From the NCBI GenBank assembly GCA_951213105.1, contig OX578152.1:97873068-97937067 (forward strand): DNA of 64,000 nucleotides, read 5' to 3'. The position numbers and the translations under genes were made by a program. Shown here piece after piece: positions 33,493 through 44,556 of this stretch. Positions within the stretch are counted from its first letter, which is position 1. Every line of letters begins with the position of its first letter. The stretch comes from Amaurobius ferox. Taxonomy: Eukaryota > Arthropoda > Arachnida > Araneae > Amaurobiidae. The notes under the pieces are model-generated. The model saw only the letters and a program-made list of their open reading frames with translations, made no database searches and was not told the origin of the DNA.

Positions 33493-34920
33493 TCATATGT
33501 AAACATTTTTTTTGCCTGTATGTGTAAGCAAATGTCTATCCAAACTTCTTTTTCTAGCAAACGATTTCTGACACATTTCACATATAAATGGTTTCTCCCC
33601 AGTATGTGTAAGAAAATGTTGATCACAATTTCTTCTCTCAGAAAATGATTTCTGACATATTTCACATACAAAGGGTTTCTCACCAGTATGTGTACGCAAA
33701 TGACAATCTAAATTTATTTTCCATGCAAATGATTTCTGACATATTTCGCATACAAATTGTTTCTTAGCTGCATGTGTAGCATGCAAATGTCGATCACAAT
33801 ATGTTTTTGAAGAAAATGATTTCTGACATATTTTACATATAAATAGTTTTTCACTGGTATGTGTAAGCAAATGTCGATCACATGATATTTTTGAAGAAAA
33901 TGATTTCAGACATATTTCACATATAAATGGTTTTTCACCAGTATGTGTAAGCAAATGTCGATCATAAGATATTTTCTTAGAAAAAGATTTTTGACATATT
34001 TCACAAACAAATGGTTTCTCACTAGTATGTGTAGGAAAATGTTGATCACAAGATTTTTTCCCAGGGAATGATTTTTCACATATTTTACATACAAATGGTT
34101 TTTTACCAGTATGAGTACGCAAATGGCAAGATAAACTTGTTTTCCAAGTAAATGACTTCTGACATATTTCACATAAAAATGGTTTCTCTCCTGTATGTGT
34201 CAGCAAATGGTTGTCCAAAGTTGATTTCCTAGTAAATGATTTCTGACATACTTCACATATAAATGGTTTCTCCCCAGTATGTGTAAGAAAATGTCGATCA
34301 CAAGATATTTTCTGAGAAAAAGACTTTTGACATATTTCACATACAAATGGTTTATCACCAGTATGTGTACACAAATGCCAATATAATTTTTTTTTCTCAG
34401 TAAATGATTTTTGACATATTTCACACAAAAATGGTTTCTCAGTAGTATGTGTATGCAAATGTTGATTTAATATCTTTTTCAGAGCAAATGATTTTTGACA
34501 TATTTCACACATAAATGGTTTCTCACTAGTATGTGTAAGTAAATGTTGATCACAATTTGATTTCAGAGTAAATGATTTCTGACATATTTTACATACAAAT
34601 GGCTTTATACCAGTATGCATAAGAAAATGTCGATCTAAAGTACGCCTTCGAGAAAATGGCCTCTGACATATTTCACATACAAATGGTTTTTTGTCAGAAT
34701 GTGTAAGCAAATGTTCATCCCAACTTGATTTTCTTGTAAATGATTTATGACATATTTCACATACAAATGGTTTTTCCCCAGTATGTGTATGCAAATGCCA
34801 ATCTAATTTTTTTTTCTCATCGAATGATTTTTGACATATTTCACACAGAAATGATTTCTCACCAACATGTGCAAATAAACATTGATCTAAACTGTTTATA
34901 GAATAAATAATTTTTGACAT
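33493..34920 (-). CDS. Poly-C2H2 zinc-finger protein, 16 fingers (ZNF-B)
   Basis: 475 residues and 16 C2H2 fingers of the same CEICQKSF type as ZNF-A, with mostly TGEKPF, TSEKPF or TGKKPF linkers. The protein starts MSKII like ZNF-A and ends after a frameshift (TGKKNVYI). Finger 13 has an extra residue before its final His, like finger 7 of ZNF-A, which may mark the corresponding finger. Helix position 4 is Cys in several fingers (NCDQH, SCDRH, YCDRH). Predicted nuclear DNA-binding protein. No effector domain is visible and the target is unknown. It shares 5' and 3' flanks with ZNF-A, so the two are tandem duplicates about 31 kb apart. Confidence 0.9.
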   Translation of the reverse strand: MSKIIYSINSLDQCLFAHVGEKSFLCEICQKSFDEKKKLDWHLHTHTGEKPFVCEICHKSFTRKSSWDEHLLTHSDKKPFVCEICQRPFSRRRTLDRHFLMHTGIKPFVCKICQKSFTLKSNCDQHLLTHTSEKPFMCEICQKSFALKKILNQHLHTHTTEKPFLCEICQKSFTEKKKLYWHLCTHTGDKPFVCEICQKSFSQKISCDRHFLTHTGEKPFICEVCQKSFTRKSTLDNHLLTHTGEKPFLCEICQKSFTWKTSLSCHLRTHTGKKPFVCKICEKSFPGKKSCDQHFPTHTSEKPFVCEICQKSFSKKISYDRHLLTHTGEKPFICEICLKSFSSKISCDRHLLTHTSEKLFICKICQKSFSSKTYCDRHLHATHAAKKQFVCEICQKSFAWKINLDCHLRTHTGEKPFVCEICQKSFSERRNCDQHFLTHTGEKPFICEMCQKSFARKRSLDRHLLTHTGKKNVYI

Positions 34921-34935
34921 ATTTCACATACAAAG

Positions 34936-34977
34936 GGGTTCTTTCTGGTAGGTCGGACGGTCTGGGTCTCAACAACA
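34936..34977 (+). mobile_element. SINE 3'-tail fragment with target-site duplication
   Basis: GGTAGGTCGGACGGTCTGG plus TCTCAACAACA, the 3' end of the SINE family, flanked by ACATACAAAG at 34926-34935 and 34978-34987. It is a 5'-truncated SINE insertion in a decayed finger just upstream of ZNF-B. ZNF-A lacks it. Confidence 0.8.
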
Positions 34978-34987
34978 ACATACAAAG

Positions 34988-35120
34988 AAAGGACTTCTTC
35001 CTAGTACATGTAAGCAAATGTTGATTCAAATTTATTTTCCAAGTAAATCATTTCTGATATATTTCGTATACAAATAGTTTCTCTTTAAAATGTATAAGCA
35101 GATGTGGATTTAAATGCTGA
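34988..35120 (-). pseudogene. Decayed C2H2 fingers upstream of ZNF-B
   Basis: Finger-like text in broken frames, the counterpart of 3971-4260. Confidence 0.55.
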
Positions 35121-35650
35121 AGAAAAGTCAAGCATGCTTTCTGGTATTAGTTTTAAAATTGAACTGATAAATTATGCACACATGCTCCTAATAAGATAAT
35201 CGTATGGCAGTGAATTACCACGTATCAACCAAAATTAAGGACAGGAGAGTGCTAATGACTGTAACACTAGTTGCAAATTCAGAACTATTTATAAATATTA
35301 ATAAAGATAAATCATGAACCTGTTGATCATGCACTTCATAAAACTACATGAACAATAAGAGGCTAGTTGCAAGCTTTGTAAAGTACGTGATTTCAAGTAT
35401 AACAACATGAATGATGTAAAGAATGTTCATCAAAAACTTTCTTAAGGAATTGAAATGGAATAAATTTATTCACAAGAAAACTGCCTTTCCCACTGTCGTT
35501 AATATACCACAAAATGATGATATTTTCAAAGTTTGAAATAAAACTATGGACTAATACATTTGCTCTGCTAATTAAGGCAGGGATTTATTTAGTATTCAAG
35601 AATCATAAAATGATTTAACATATAAGAGAACGATTCACAGTGATTCTCTG
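35121..35650 (-). promoter_or_regulatory. Shared 5' flank of ZNF-B
   Basis: Homologous to 4261-4930 and 52961-53640 (AACTGATAAATTATG, AAAGAATGTTCATCAAAAACTTTC, TACCACAAAATGATGATATTTTC). Possible 5' UTR or promoter. The match ends shortly before the hAT element. Confidence 0.5.
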
Positions 35651-35972
35651 GTCTTTACAAGCTGCACTGAACTAGTCACATGACCGTACGGCTATAAGGA
35701 AGCCAAGGTGACTGATTAGGCCTGCAGGCAGTGGCGGATTTTGGCCTCTTGTTTGGGGGGGGGGGGGGGGGGGGGGGGGGGAAAGGGGCGATCTGTAGAT
35801 CGAAATGTTGTCGGAGGTTTGTTCAATACGGATATTTGACATTTTTGAAATAACTAGAACAAATTCGGAAGTTTATAGTAAGTTCTTTGCAGCTTATAAA
35901 ATACGGCCTATCATTTTTTTAAGACCAAAGCAAAACAATGAAGATTGGAAGAAAAAAAAATTACGTGACTAT

Positions 35973-36462
35973 ATAAGGAGACAACGAAGTTCAATGCTTT
36001 ACAACTTTTGATGCACGGAGACCCTAAAAAACCATTTTTGAGCGAAATTGAAGAACTTTAAAAACTTAGCAAAATAAAAAAAATGTTTGAAAAATTTTGC
36101 ACTTTTCATTATTTAATAATTCACAACCAAAAAATGGGAAAAGAGCTGTAGGCTGAAAGAAAAAACTCGTAAAAACTAATTTAGAATAATAAATTTGATC
36201 ATATAAACATGAGGAGCTATATCTTAATGATTTTCCATGATCAAATTTATTATTCCAAATTAGTTTTTACGATTTCTTTCTTTCAACCTCTAGCTTTTTT
36301 CCCATTTTTTGATCGTGAATTATTAAATAATGAAAAGTGCAAAATTTTTCAAATATTTTTTGTTTTGTTAAGCGTTTAAAGTTCTTTAATTTCGCTCAAA
36401 AAAGGTTTTTCAGGGGTATCTGTGCATTAAAATTGAACTGTGTATTGAACTTCGTATCCTAT
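35973..36462. repeat. 490-bp foldback inside hAT 1
   Basis: The arms 35973-36196 and 36241-36462 are reverse complements of high similarity (ACGAAGTTCAAT, TTTCGCTC/GAGCGAAA, ATTATTAAATAATGAAAAGT, AATTTATTATTC). A ~45-bp centre lies between them. It could be a separate MITE that landed in the hAT element. Confidence 0.75.
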
Positions 36463-36627
36463 TGAAATAACATGGAAGTGATTCCATAATTTTTGCCAGG
36501 GGTAGTACCTATAACACTATTCAAATGTAATTGCCAATTCAGCTTATTGTCGATCATTATCCCTAACAGCCTTACGGGGTCCATCGCAAAAACCCTGGCG
36601 CCGTTAACCTCCCAGGAAGGATCATCA

Positions 36628-37296
36628 TTATAATATCAACTCAAGTCTTCTTGCTTTTTCTTTAGCAAATCGATCTAAAACTGTTACTGGTGAAATTGCG
36701 ATATCATAATGCACATGCAACAAAGCCAATCCCACTAGCAGATCTTCTCTAATTGTGTTTCGAAGCCATGTCTTCAATCGTTTTAGTGCTGAGAAGCTAC
36801 GCTCGGCGGTTGCTACAGTAATTGGTAATGTTGCAAGAACTTTCAGTAACACGTAGATCACATGGTACACTGCAGGATCACAGTTTTGTAGTGCTTCAAA
36901 AGCAGACTTGTGTACTCTGCCGGTATATGTATTTTCTCGCATCCATTTGGTTCTCCAGTTAATCACCTCAACTTGAAGTGTACTGCTCATTTCTTCCACT
37001 CCCAGTTCGGATATTCTGTGATACTTCTTGCTTAGCTCTGTCCAAGATGGGAGGAATGACTCTTCGTCCGTGTCGATTTTCGCTAAAAGAGTCGATGGTA
37101 CTAAATCTTGTAAATATAAGACATTCAGATTTTCTTGTGCGAATCGGTCTTTTAAGTCTTCTTGGACGGAGTTTAACAAAGGCACGTAATTTATTCTGTA
37201 ATAATCTTCAGGAGTTAAGTTAGGAGCAGTTGATCTATGAACTTGGCGTCTAGCAGCACGTGGTATTTTTATTTCAATTCCAAGATCATTACACAT
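36628..37296 (-). pseudogene. hAT transposase, C-terminal part
   Basis: A 222-residue open frame ending in the hAT dimerisation domain: LPITVATAERSFSALKRLKT followed by WLRNTIREDLLVGLALLHVH. Upstream residues fit the ZMYM1-like group of hAT proteins (TPEDYYRINYVPLLNSVQEDL, DRF). The frame can be followed 5' beyond 37296 in another frame (SEIKKNVKSDFGN), so at least one frameshift has occurred and the catalytic N-terminal part is absent. Confidence 0.8.
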
Positions 37297-37590
37297 TCCC
37301 TCAACCTCTGCATATATTCCCGAAATCGGATTTCACATTTTTTTTAATTTCACTTATTATCGTAATTGCATCAAAGACAGCATCTCGAGCTTTCTTTTTA
37401 CTTTTATTATGGGAGCGAGATTTCGTGGATAAACTAAGGGAGGGAGAGTAAGACCAAAGTATCTCCGTAATGATATAATGATATATATATATATTTCAAT
37501 TTTATAATTTATTTGATAAAACGTCGACATTAGTCAGACGTTTGGGGGGGGGGGCGATCGCCCCTCCTTAAATCCGCCACTGCCTGCAGG

Positions 37591-38017
37591 TAGATTTCAA
37601 GCAGTCATCAGTAGAGTTCTTTGAAAACGCATTTTTTGTTGTTGGGTCTGAAATTGTTTTGCTTATTATTATACTTCCTACCTCCCCTTCCAGTTCAAAA
37701 TGTTCATTATACTCAAAATATAGTCATTACTTCATAGTAAAAAGTAGCAAAAATATGGTACACTATAAAAGCATGATATTTATAATATCTCTCTATATTA
37801 AAAAACAAAACAATTATTGCAGCCGCTGACCAGATCTTTTTGCAATAGAGGTATTTTCTGTCAAGGATGTAATACGAAAGCAATCTTTGATATTTTCGTT
37901 ACCTTATTGTAAGCAAGGCTGAACTCAATTTCTCCTGTAACCCTGAGATCAGGCTGTACTATTCTGCTGAATCTCCGGCGATCAGGTGCTAGTTATTTTG
38001 GTATAGACGGGTAGCAT
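37591..38017. other. Non-coding stretch, nothing recognised
   Basis: Lies between hAT 1 and the THAP-like frame. TGACGTCA, a palindromic CRE-type site, is present at 38018-38025. Confidence 0.3.
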
Positions 38018-38212
38018 GTGACGTCACACCTCAACCCGCGTTGTCTGCTCTTTCGATCTGGAGTCCTGCGGCTATGCTTTCAACATGGTGTTCTGTACTG
38101 TTTTCATCGTACTGAACGGGATAAGCACTTTTTATTTTATAGAATCCCGTCTGTAAAGTCAACTTGTTCATCAGAACTCAAAGCTTTGCAAAACAACAGA
38201 ATATATTTGTCG
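38018..38212 (+). pseudogene. THAP-type zinc-finger exon, partial and possibly broken
   Basis: The frame contains CFHRTERDKHFLFYRIPSV and ELKALQNNR, which resembles the middle of a THAP DNA-binding domain (RDK-x-F-YRIPSV ... L-x-x-R). It stops at a consensus splice donor, TCG|GTGAGTATA (GT at 38213). An ATG followed by VFCTVF at 38085 sits in a frame shifted by one, as if one base had been lost or gained. No second half of the domain (AVPTIF box) is seen downstream. It may be a fragment of a domesticated or P-element-type gene. The call rests on motif feel only. Confidence 0.4.
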
Positions 38213-39047
38213 GTGAGTATATCAAGTGCAAGGAAAAAAATTCTTATGGAGTCTAAATCAATCGAGAATGTAATATGCAAATACACATTATTAATATGTT
38301 TTGAATTTTTCTATGTGAATCAAAAAATTCTTTTTTTTAAGTGAAAAGTAAAGCTTAGTGAGTGGTCTATTTATTTCCTTGTATGTTTTCCTTGATGGGG
38401 TTTTGGAACAAATCAAAAGATTCTGCACCTTTTCATTTTTTTAGTTGCGCCATCTATTGATCCTATTCGGAAATAAAGGATCACAACTTAATTATTAGCC
38501 ATTTTTCAAGAGTCATAAGACTCTAGCAAATAAAATAAAGAAATTTTAAAAGGCCTCTATTAAACAAAACCTTAAATCGAGGAGCTTTTAAGGATTTCCA
38601 GGAAGCGTACGAACTCTGTATATTACATTTGGGGGAAAAATTTGCTTTGAAAAATTAGATTTTCAGACCACACTATAAAAAATGGAGAAACTCCAGGTGC
38701 ATTGGAACACTTGGTAGCTATGCTCTATGCATAAATCATGAATTAAGTCTAAACAGTTGGCAAATGACTTTTGCTTCCTCTTTCCCCCATTGATGATGCA
38801 AGTGAAAAAAAATATATCCCTAGTCTCATTACCGAGAGGAAGGATGAAAATTTAAATTTTGTTCACAGATATTTCTTTTGCATATTTTCTTTATTATTTT
38901 TTGCATATTTATAAGAGCAGTAGATTTTTTCTAAAGGTTTTCAAAAATGTTCACTTGAAAATATCCCAGTAAAGAAAAAAAAAATAAGGAATTTCAAAAT
39001 TCATACAAAAAACTGTAAGCATTTGACAGGTCTGCTACTCTAATATA
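38213..39047. other. Non-coding stretch, nothing recognised
   Basis: AT-rich, no open frame with motifs. Confidence 0.4.
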
Positions 39048-40066
39048 CTCTGTCACACAAAATATATGCACTCATAAGAAATTGAGCTACAGCCGCAAAA
39101 CTCAGAACGTATGTATCATTTGAGTAGATATGCAGATGATTAGAATATGAGATAAAAAAAAAAGTTTTATTACAAACTGGTGGCAACAAGATGACATATT
39201 AGTAAGTGGTAAATCATCCCCTGGCAGCTTTACAAGCCAATATTCGTTGCAGCATAGAGTCAATTTAGTTGCTTATGTCCTTCTGCTGAACATTCTGCCA
39301 CAAATTTTGCAACTGGTCAGCTAATTTAGTGGTATTCTAAGAAGGCTGCAATTGCTATCACAACATGTCCCAGACGTGATCTACTGATGATAAGTTGGGG
39401 AACCTGGATGGTCATGGGAGGGTGTTAAATCCTCGAAGATATTGTTCAGAAAGTCATACGATATATGGTCAAGCATTGTTTTGTTGGTTCATGGAACCTG
39501 GGCGACTTGACAGCATAGGCAGAAAAATCAGCTGCAGAATATTGTCGATGTACAAGGGAGCCATCAGATTGGCTTGCAGCACAACAAAGAAGAGATCAAC
39601 TGTTCTATGAGATGGCGCGTCAGACTGTCACACCACGTGTGATGGTCATGTGCCGCTTGACGACAAATGCAGGATTGGAACAATGGTCAATCCTCGTTCA
39701 CACACATATGCGGTGGTCATCATCACTGAGAGAGAAGTGGGATTCGTCATTAAAAAAACATGGTCAGACCAATCGAGACGGCTCAGCCTATGTTGAGGGG
39801 TCCGAGGTAGGCACCTTAATGGATATCAACACCTAATCCCAACTACTATCAGACCTCTCCGAATAGTATCCCTTGACACAGGATGCATGGAGGATGGCAA
39901 ATGCCTTCAAATGGCTGATAGCAATGTCATTGATGGGAATGTGACTCCTCTCCTGGTTGACAGTTTGACCATTTGCATAACTCTTAAAATAACATTTGCA
40001 TGCAGAGTTTTATGATTGTAGCTCAACTCTCTTTTATGGGTGCATATATTTTTCTCAAACAGAGTG
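39048..40066 (-). mobile_element. Decayed Tc1-like transposon
   Basis: Termini of about 65-70 bp are inverted (ACTCTGT near 39048 to CAAAACTC near 39118, against the complement at 39990-40066). They share AAATATATGCAC, TTGAGCTACA and CAWAAAACTC-type words. The minus strand between them encodes a degraded transposase: DESHFSLSDDDHRI, then DHHTWCDS-like text, then PWPSRFPNLSSVDHVWDM, which corresponds to the usual PWPARSPDLSPIEHVWDM. The final acidic E is D here, and there are several stops and frameshifts. No functional protein remains. The exact ends and the TA duplication are blurred. Confidence 0.75.
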
Positions 40067-42764
40067 TTGAAGACCCAGACCACACGACCAACCCTAGGGC
40101 TAATGGTAGCTTAGTGTGTGGCAGGGAAAACTGAAACAGAGTGTGTATACCTAGCTTAAAAGTTAGCAATGACAGAAAAATTGTTTGTAGCATGGATCCG
40201 TTGATTAATTAAAATTTTTTTTATCCGAGACATGTCTTTGATGTTTTGAACGAATCTTGCAGGCTGTCATAAGCACTCTGATCCTTTTTTATGGAGTGGA
40301 TATTTTGAGGTGGGTTGAGAAGACGCTGAATCGCCTGTTTCATGGGTGGTGTTGAATATATGGTCAATTTTGATTGTTATATATTTTGTTCTTGCAGAGA
40401 GCATCAACGCCAGTTTAAATTGTGTTCAAATGTATTGTTTAAGCAGCATGTATTTATTTAATTATTTATATATAGTGGATTCTTATTTAGAACCCGGGCA
40501 ATTTGTTCTAGTATATACATAAAAGAGGAAAATTTTAATACCTGATACTACTCATGGGGAGTATGAATAAAAGCTGTTACCTATCTATTTACCTGTTCTT
40601 ATATATTTATTTGTTAAGCAAGTGACTCATGGTTAGAGCTAGGATTTACAGGCATTAAACATTTCAAAATTGGCACTAAAAAGGTAAAATAGGCAATATA
40701 AAGTTAAACATGACACAAATAGTCCAATCACAAGTTAAAAGTTATTGTTCAGATTGTCATACTCATAGGGAGAACTCTTATACCTAAGTCCAGCTATTTT
40801 TCAACTGCAATAATATCACTTAGATCAAACCATAGGTAACAAAAACAGTTTGTACTAGTTAAGTCTTTTATTCCCTTTATACTGAAATCAGTTTAAAGCT
40901 TGATTTCTTTTTCTTTCTAAAAGATATTACTCGTACATTAATTTTTTTTACAAATGGCTTGGTACTTTAGACCAATTGGATTGAACTTATGTTATTATTC
41001 GAAACAATAGGCTGTGTTAAATATTAATACATATGTTTGTGCAAATTAAGAGCATTTTAGGTCTAATGCATCTTAAAAGTACATATCGAGTGAAGTTTGG
41101 ACACCAATTTGTTTCAATAAATCAAATGGTATAGTGTAACAATTCTAAACTTGCATTATAAATTTATTTATTCTTTCAACATAAGTTCTTTCATTCAGCT
41201 TCTTTCTTCTTCATTCAGCTCTTTTTATTCTTTTTAATTAACTACACAAATCATAAAATTATACTTATAATCATATGCAGTCCTAGATTCTTGTAAAATA
41301 GATTCCACAGCTAAACCACATAGAAGCTCAGCTTTGTTAATATTCCATTCTTTCTCTTAACATATAAAACAAACTCTTGTCATAACATTAAAACAAAACT
41401 TTGCATTTACGTTAAAATCAAAATGATATGGAAATTTTTAGTTTTTAACATCAAAGAGTTTTCCTTTCTACTTAATTGCTGCTTCTTTCTCTTTCATTCA
41501 AAATTGTTGCTAAGATTTCAAACTATGTTGGCATTTACCTTAAGTGTAATAATACTGTAAAATAAATATTATTAAAATAAAGTTAAGTGGCCCTGGGTAC
41601 AAAAGCTTCCCCTATATCGCTTTATTGCAGAATATGTATTGCAGAATATGTTGTGTATCTTTACAAGAATACACAACCATTACAACAATTTATAAACATG
41701 AAAAAGTACTTTACCCTTACAAAAGTAAAACACTTGACACATTTTTATTCACTATTCTTATTTATTTATTGATGGTAATGTACTACAAAATACATTTCAA
41801 TATCAGCTGGTGTAGAAGAGCATCTGCGATCTGTCCAAATGCTCTTATAATTTGAGAAAGTCTACTTCAGTCGTAATGAACACTGATTGACATATCTCGA
41901 ATTGGAAGCCCTTAGAACTCCCTCAACCGCCACTAGAATTTTATATGAATCCCAAACAGTTATCATCTAAGCTCTATCTGTAGGCAATGTCAAAACATGG
42001 ATATTTCAAGTAAAATGAAAAATTCTGAACAGGAAATAGAAAATGAATTAGAAATGGAAATCCTTAGTGAACACCCCAGTTCCTTATTTTTTTTAGTAAA
42101 AACAATTATATGGCCACATTTTAACCACAAGAAAGGTTGGGAAAATAAATAAAATAGGCTATACGTTACAAGCTTTGATTCTCTATCACTAGATGGCGCA
42201 ATATATTTGGAGATGAATCCGATCAAAATTACAGAAGACCGATAATTCGTCAATTCTATCTACTTCTGCCTCTTGGCGACATTCAAAGCGTGCCAAAAGA
42301 TTAGTCCCATTTCCTCTATTGAAGAGGTGACGTATTTTCTGGAAATTCTCAGAAACAAGTTTACCAACCCGTCACCTTTGAGATCTAAAGGTTACTTGTT
42401 CACGAAGGTGACGACTATTAACCCCACCGCTGTGCCTGGGGGGTCAGGGATGATCCCTTTTTGAATAAATAACTGGGATCATGAGTGGTGAAGGCTTTGG
42501 GATTCAGTTCGGATGCTTATGGTACGAACTCCTTATTTCGAGCGATGTTGCTTACTAAAGAATATAGTAATGCGTGTATATTAAAATAAAAAAAAAAACG
42601 TGAAATGTGCAATTCTATATATTTTAATATTCATTCCATAAATAATTAAAAATATTAATATAATTTGCAAATAAATAATTCAAATTTCAAAAAATTCGAT
42701 TAAAGCGTTATTTTCAATGGAAAACAATGATAATTCTACGAACTGTATCATATGGGGGTCATAA
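40067..42764. other. Long non-coding stretch, nothing assigned
   Basis: No motif-bearing frame. A short piece at 40068-40090 (GAAGACCCAGACCACACGACC) looks like a SINE tail. At 41990-42464 open frames exist on both strands with stops, and none is recognised. Confidence 0.4.
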
Positions 42765-42925
42765 TCAGATAGGGGTGGCAGCCAATGAGACCGTACCATC
42801 CTTCCCCTAACCTCTTCGATTGAGGGCCAGGAAAATTGAACATTTCATCCATAGCCAGCTTCATAATTTTGAAATTTTTATTCACATACCATATGACGCG
42901 GATACACTTTGGGCCATATATATAT
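42765..42925 (-). mobile_element. SINE relic
   Basis: Contains GACCGTACCATCCTTCCCCT and CTAACCTCTTCGATTGAGGG, equal to the SINE body text GACCGTACCCTCCTCCCCCT and CAACCTCTCGGAAG. Ends at GGGCCATATATATA like the relic at 43300-43520. No usable tRNA head. Confidence 0.55.
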
Positions 42926-43299
42926 ATAAATGTGACCCCCCACCCCCATCTTTAAATCGAATGTTATTCCGTCACTCTACCCTCTCCCTCTTAGAAATTC
43001 TGAAAAATTATGTAAAATAGCCTCCTCCCCCAAACATCGGAAAAAATTAAAATAATCCATCCTCGAAAAAAATAAATTTATTAATGTGCCCCCCCCCCTT
43101 TAAATCGAATATTAAAATATTGAATTTAATGTAACAATGTTCTTCTATAGTGGTCAGATGTCTTTATAACGTTTCTTTACATTAATTTTTTGAATACAAA
43201 AATTATTGGATAAATACTTCATACCTTTATAAAGGCTTTGACGAATAAGAGCGTTTTCTGTCAAATTTCTAATGCTACAAACGTCTTTTATTCATTCCC

Positions 43300-43511
43300 A
43301 AACCATCCGATCTACCAGAAAGTATAAGGTAAAATTGTTTGGGCAACCAAAACAGTGTCACACAGTTTAGACCGAAATCAAATGGGGATGGCAACTAAAG
43401 ACCGTACCCTCCTTCCTCTAACCTCTTAGAATAAAGCCCAGTAAAATTGAACATTTGTAGCTAGTTTACTATTCACTAAATTGTGACGCATGATACAACT
43501 ACATTCTGGGC

Positions 43512-43520
<9 letters not shown>
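43300..43520 (-). mobile_element. SINE relic, second copy of a diverged subfamily
   Basis: ATCCGATCTACCAGAAAG, TAGACCGAAATC, AGACCGTACCCTCCTTCC and CCTCTTAGA mark the SINE body in the same order as at 62430-62548. It ends at GGGCCATATATATA, as does 42765-42925. Confidence 0.6.
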
Positions 43521-43541
<21 letters not shown>

Positions 43542-43542
<1 letters not shown>

Positions 43543-43553
43543 AAAACCAAGTG

Positions 43554-43584
<31 letters not shown>

Positions 43585-43623
43585 CGAGTATATATATATA
43601 TATATATAATTCACTTGGTTTTT
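43542..43623. repeat. Perfect AT hairpin
   Basis: AAAAACCAAGTGAAT plus (TA)n, then the exact complement, around CGAG. Such an arm can extrude as a cruciform. It stands 21 bp from the target duplication of hAT 2. Confidence 0.9.
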
Positions 43624-43652
43624 CTTATTTGTACTTCCACTAGCCAGTAGAC

Positions 43653-44556
43653 CAGGGGCGGCAAATAGGGGGCGCGGTCGCGCCCCCAAATTTTTCTTAT
43701 TCTGAACTAAAACTGAAAAGGCGTAAAAAGATTCCAAGCGAATTCGGTGAAAAAAATCCCCACGATGATGTTAAATCATATCACAGAATCAATTTTCAAT
43801 ATGAAATTATAGATTCAGTATCTAATGAAATTGAGATAAGATTTAATGAGAATAATATATTCGTTTAGCTTGCCCTTGGTTCAGTATTATCCGGATCAGA
43901 TGTCGGAAAAGAAAAAGAAAAAGTTTCAACCATATGCAAAGTATATAACTTCCAGAAAGAGGAATTGCTATGTGAATTGCGACTGTTTTATTCAATGGTG
44001 AAAAATGTAAACATAGACCATCCCAATTTTAAAAGTCGCCTGGATTATTTTAAAGACCAGAATTTAAAAAATGTGCTTCCTGTCATAACATAATTAGTTA
44101 AATTGTTTTTGACTGTGCCAATCAGCTCAGCCAGTTGTGAAAGGTCTTTTTCGTGTCTCAGGAGGTTGAAAAATTATTTTCGCAGTACAATAATGGTACA
44201 AGAAAGACTTTCATCTTTATCTATTTTAGCTATAGAACAAGATATACCACTGGATTATGATGATATTGTAACAAAATTTTCTCTTCATCCAGACTCTAAT
44301 AACCGGCGTTTAAAACTTCAATAACAGGTAAATAAATATAGATATTTGTATTTAGAAAAATTATGTTAACAACAATTATGTTAATACAATTATGTACAAA
44401 AATTATGTTAACAACAATTATTTTTCTCAACATCAATTCAATTTTGTGATCCCTCTCCCCTCTTCCCCATTGTTAACAAACATTTTATTTATTTCATATT
44501 GTGGATTTTCATACAAATCTCGCACCCCCAAATGAAATGCTGAAATGCCGCCCCTG
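43653..44556 (+). mobile_element. hAT transposon 2, with 8-bp TSD
   Basis: Inverted termini CAGGGGCGGCA (43653 onward and complement ending 44556) and the 8-bp target duplication CAGTAGAC (43645-43652, 44557-44564). 904 bp long, so it is an internally deleted derivative. It carries the end of a transposase. Confidence 0.93.
43860..44324 (+). pseudogene. hAT transposase C-terminal part (hAT 2)
   Basis: Reads KEEKVSTICKVYNFQ-like text, then LFYSMVKNVNIDHPNFKSRL, then after a TAA the dimerisation domain LTVPISSASCERSFSCLRRL plus KNYFRSTIMVQERLSSLSIL. The SASCERSFS-x-L-x-R-L-K signature is typical of the ZMYM1-like hAT group. The N-terminal and catalytic regions are missing. Confidence 0.85.

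Larger units (their letters stand above)
35729..37582 (-). mobile_element. hAT transposon 1, with 8-bp TSD
   Basis: Bounded by inverted termini CAGTGGCGGATTT (35729 onward and complement ending 37582) and an 8-bp target duplication CCTGCAGG (35721-35728, 37583-37590). Poly-G runs follow both termini. It carries the C-terminal part of a hAT transposase and a nested foldback repeat, and it is non-autonomous because the N-terminal part of the transposase is missing or decayed. Confidence 0.93.

Noticed and set aside
35757..35782. Long poly-G run as a structural element
   Set aside because: Long G or C runs recur throughout the window and are often inside transposon ends; their exact length may also be a sequencing artefact.
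42273..42464. 63-codon plus-strand open frame starting at TTG
   Set aside because: No motif and a non-ATG start; the other strand is also partly open, and no family is recognised.
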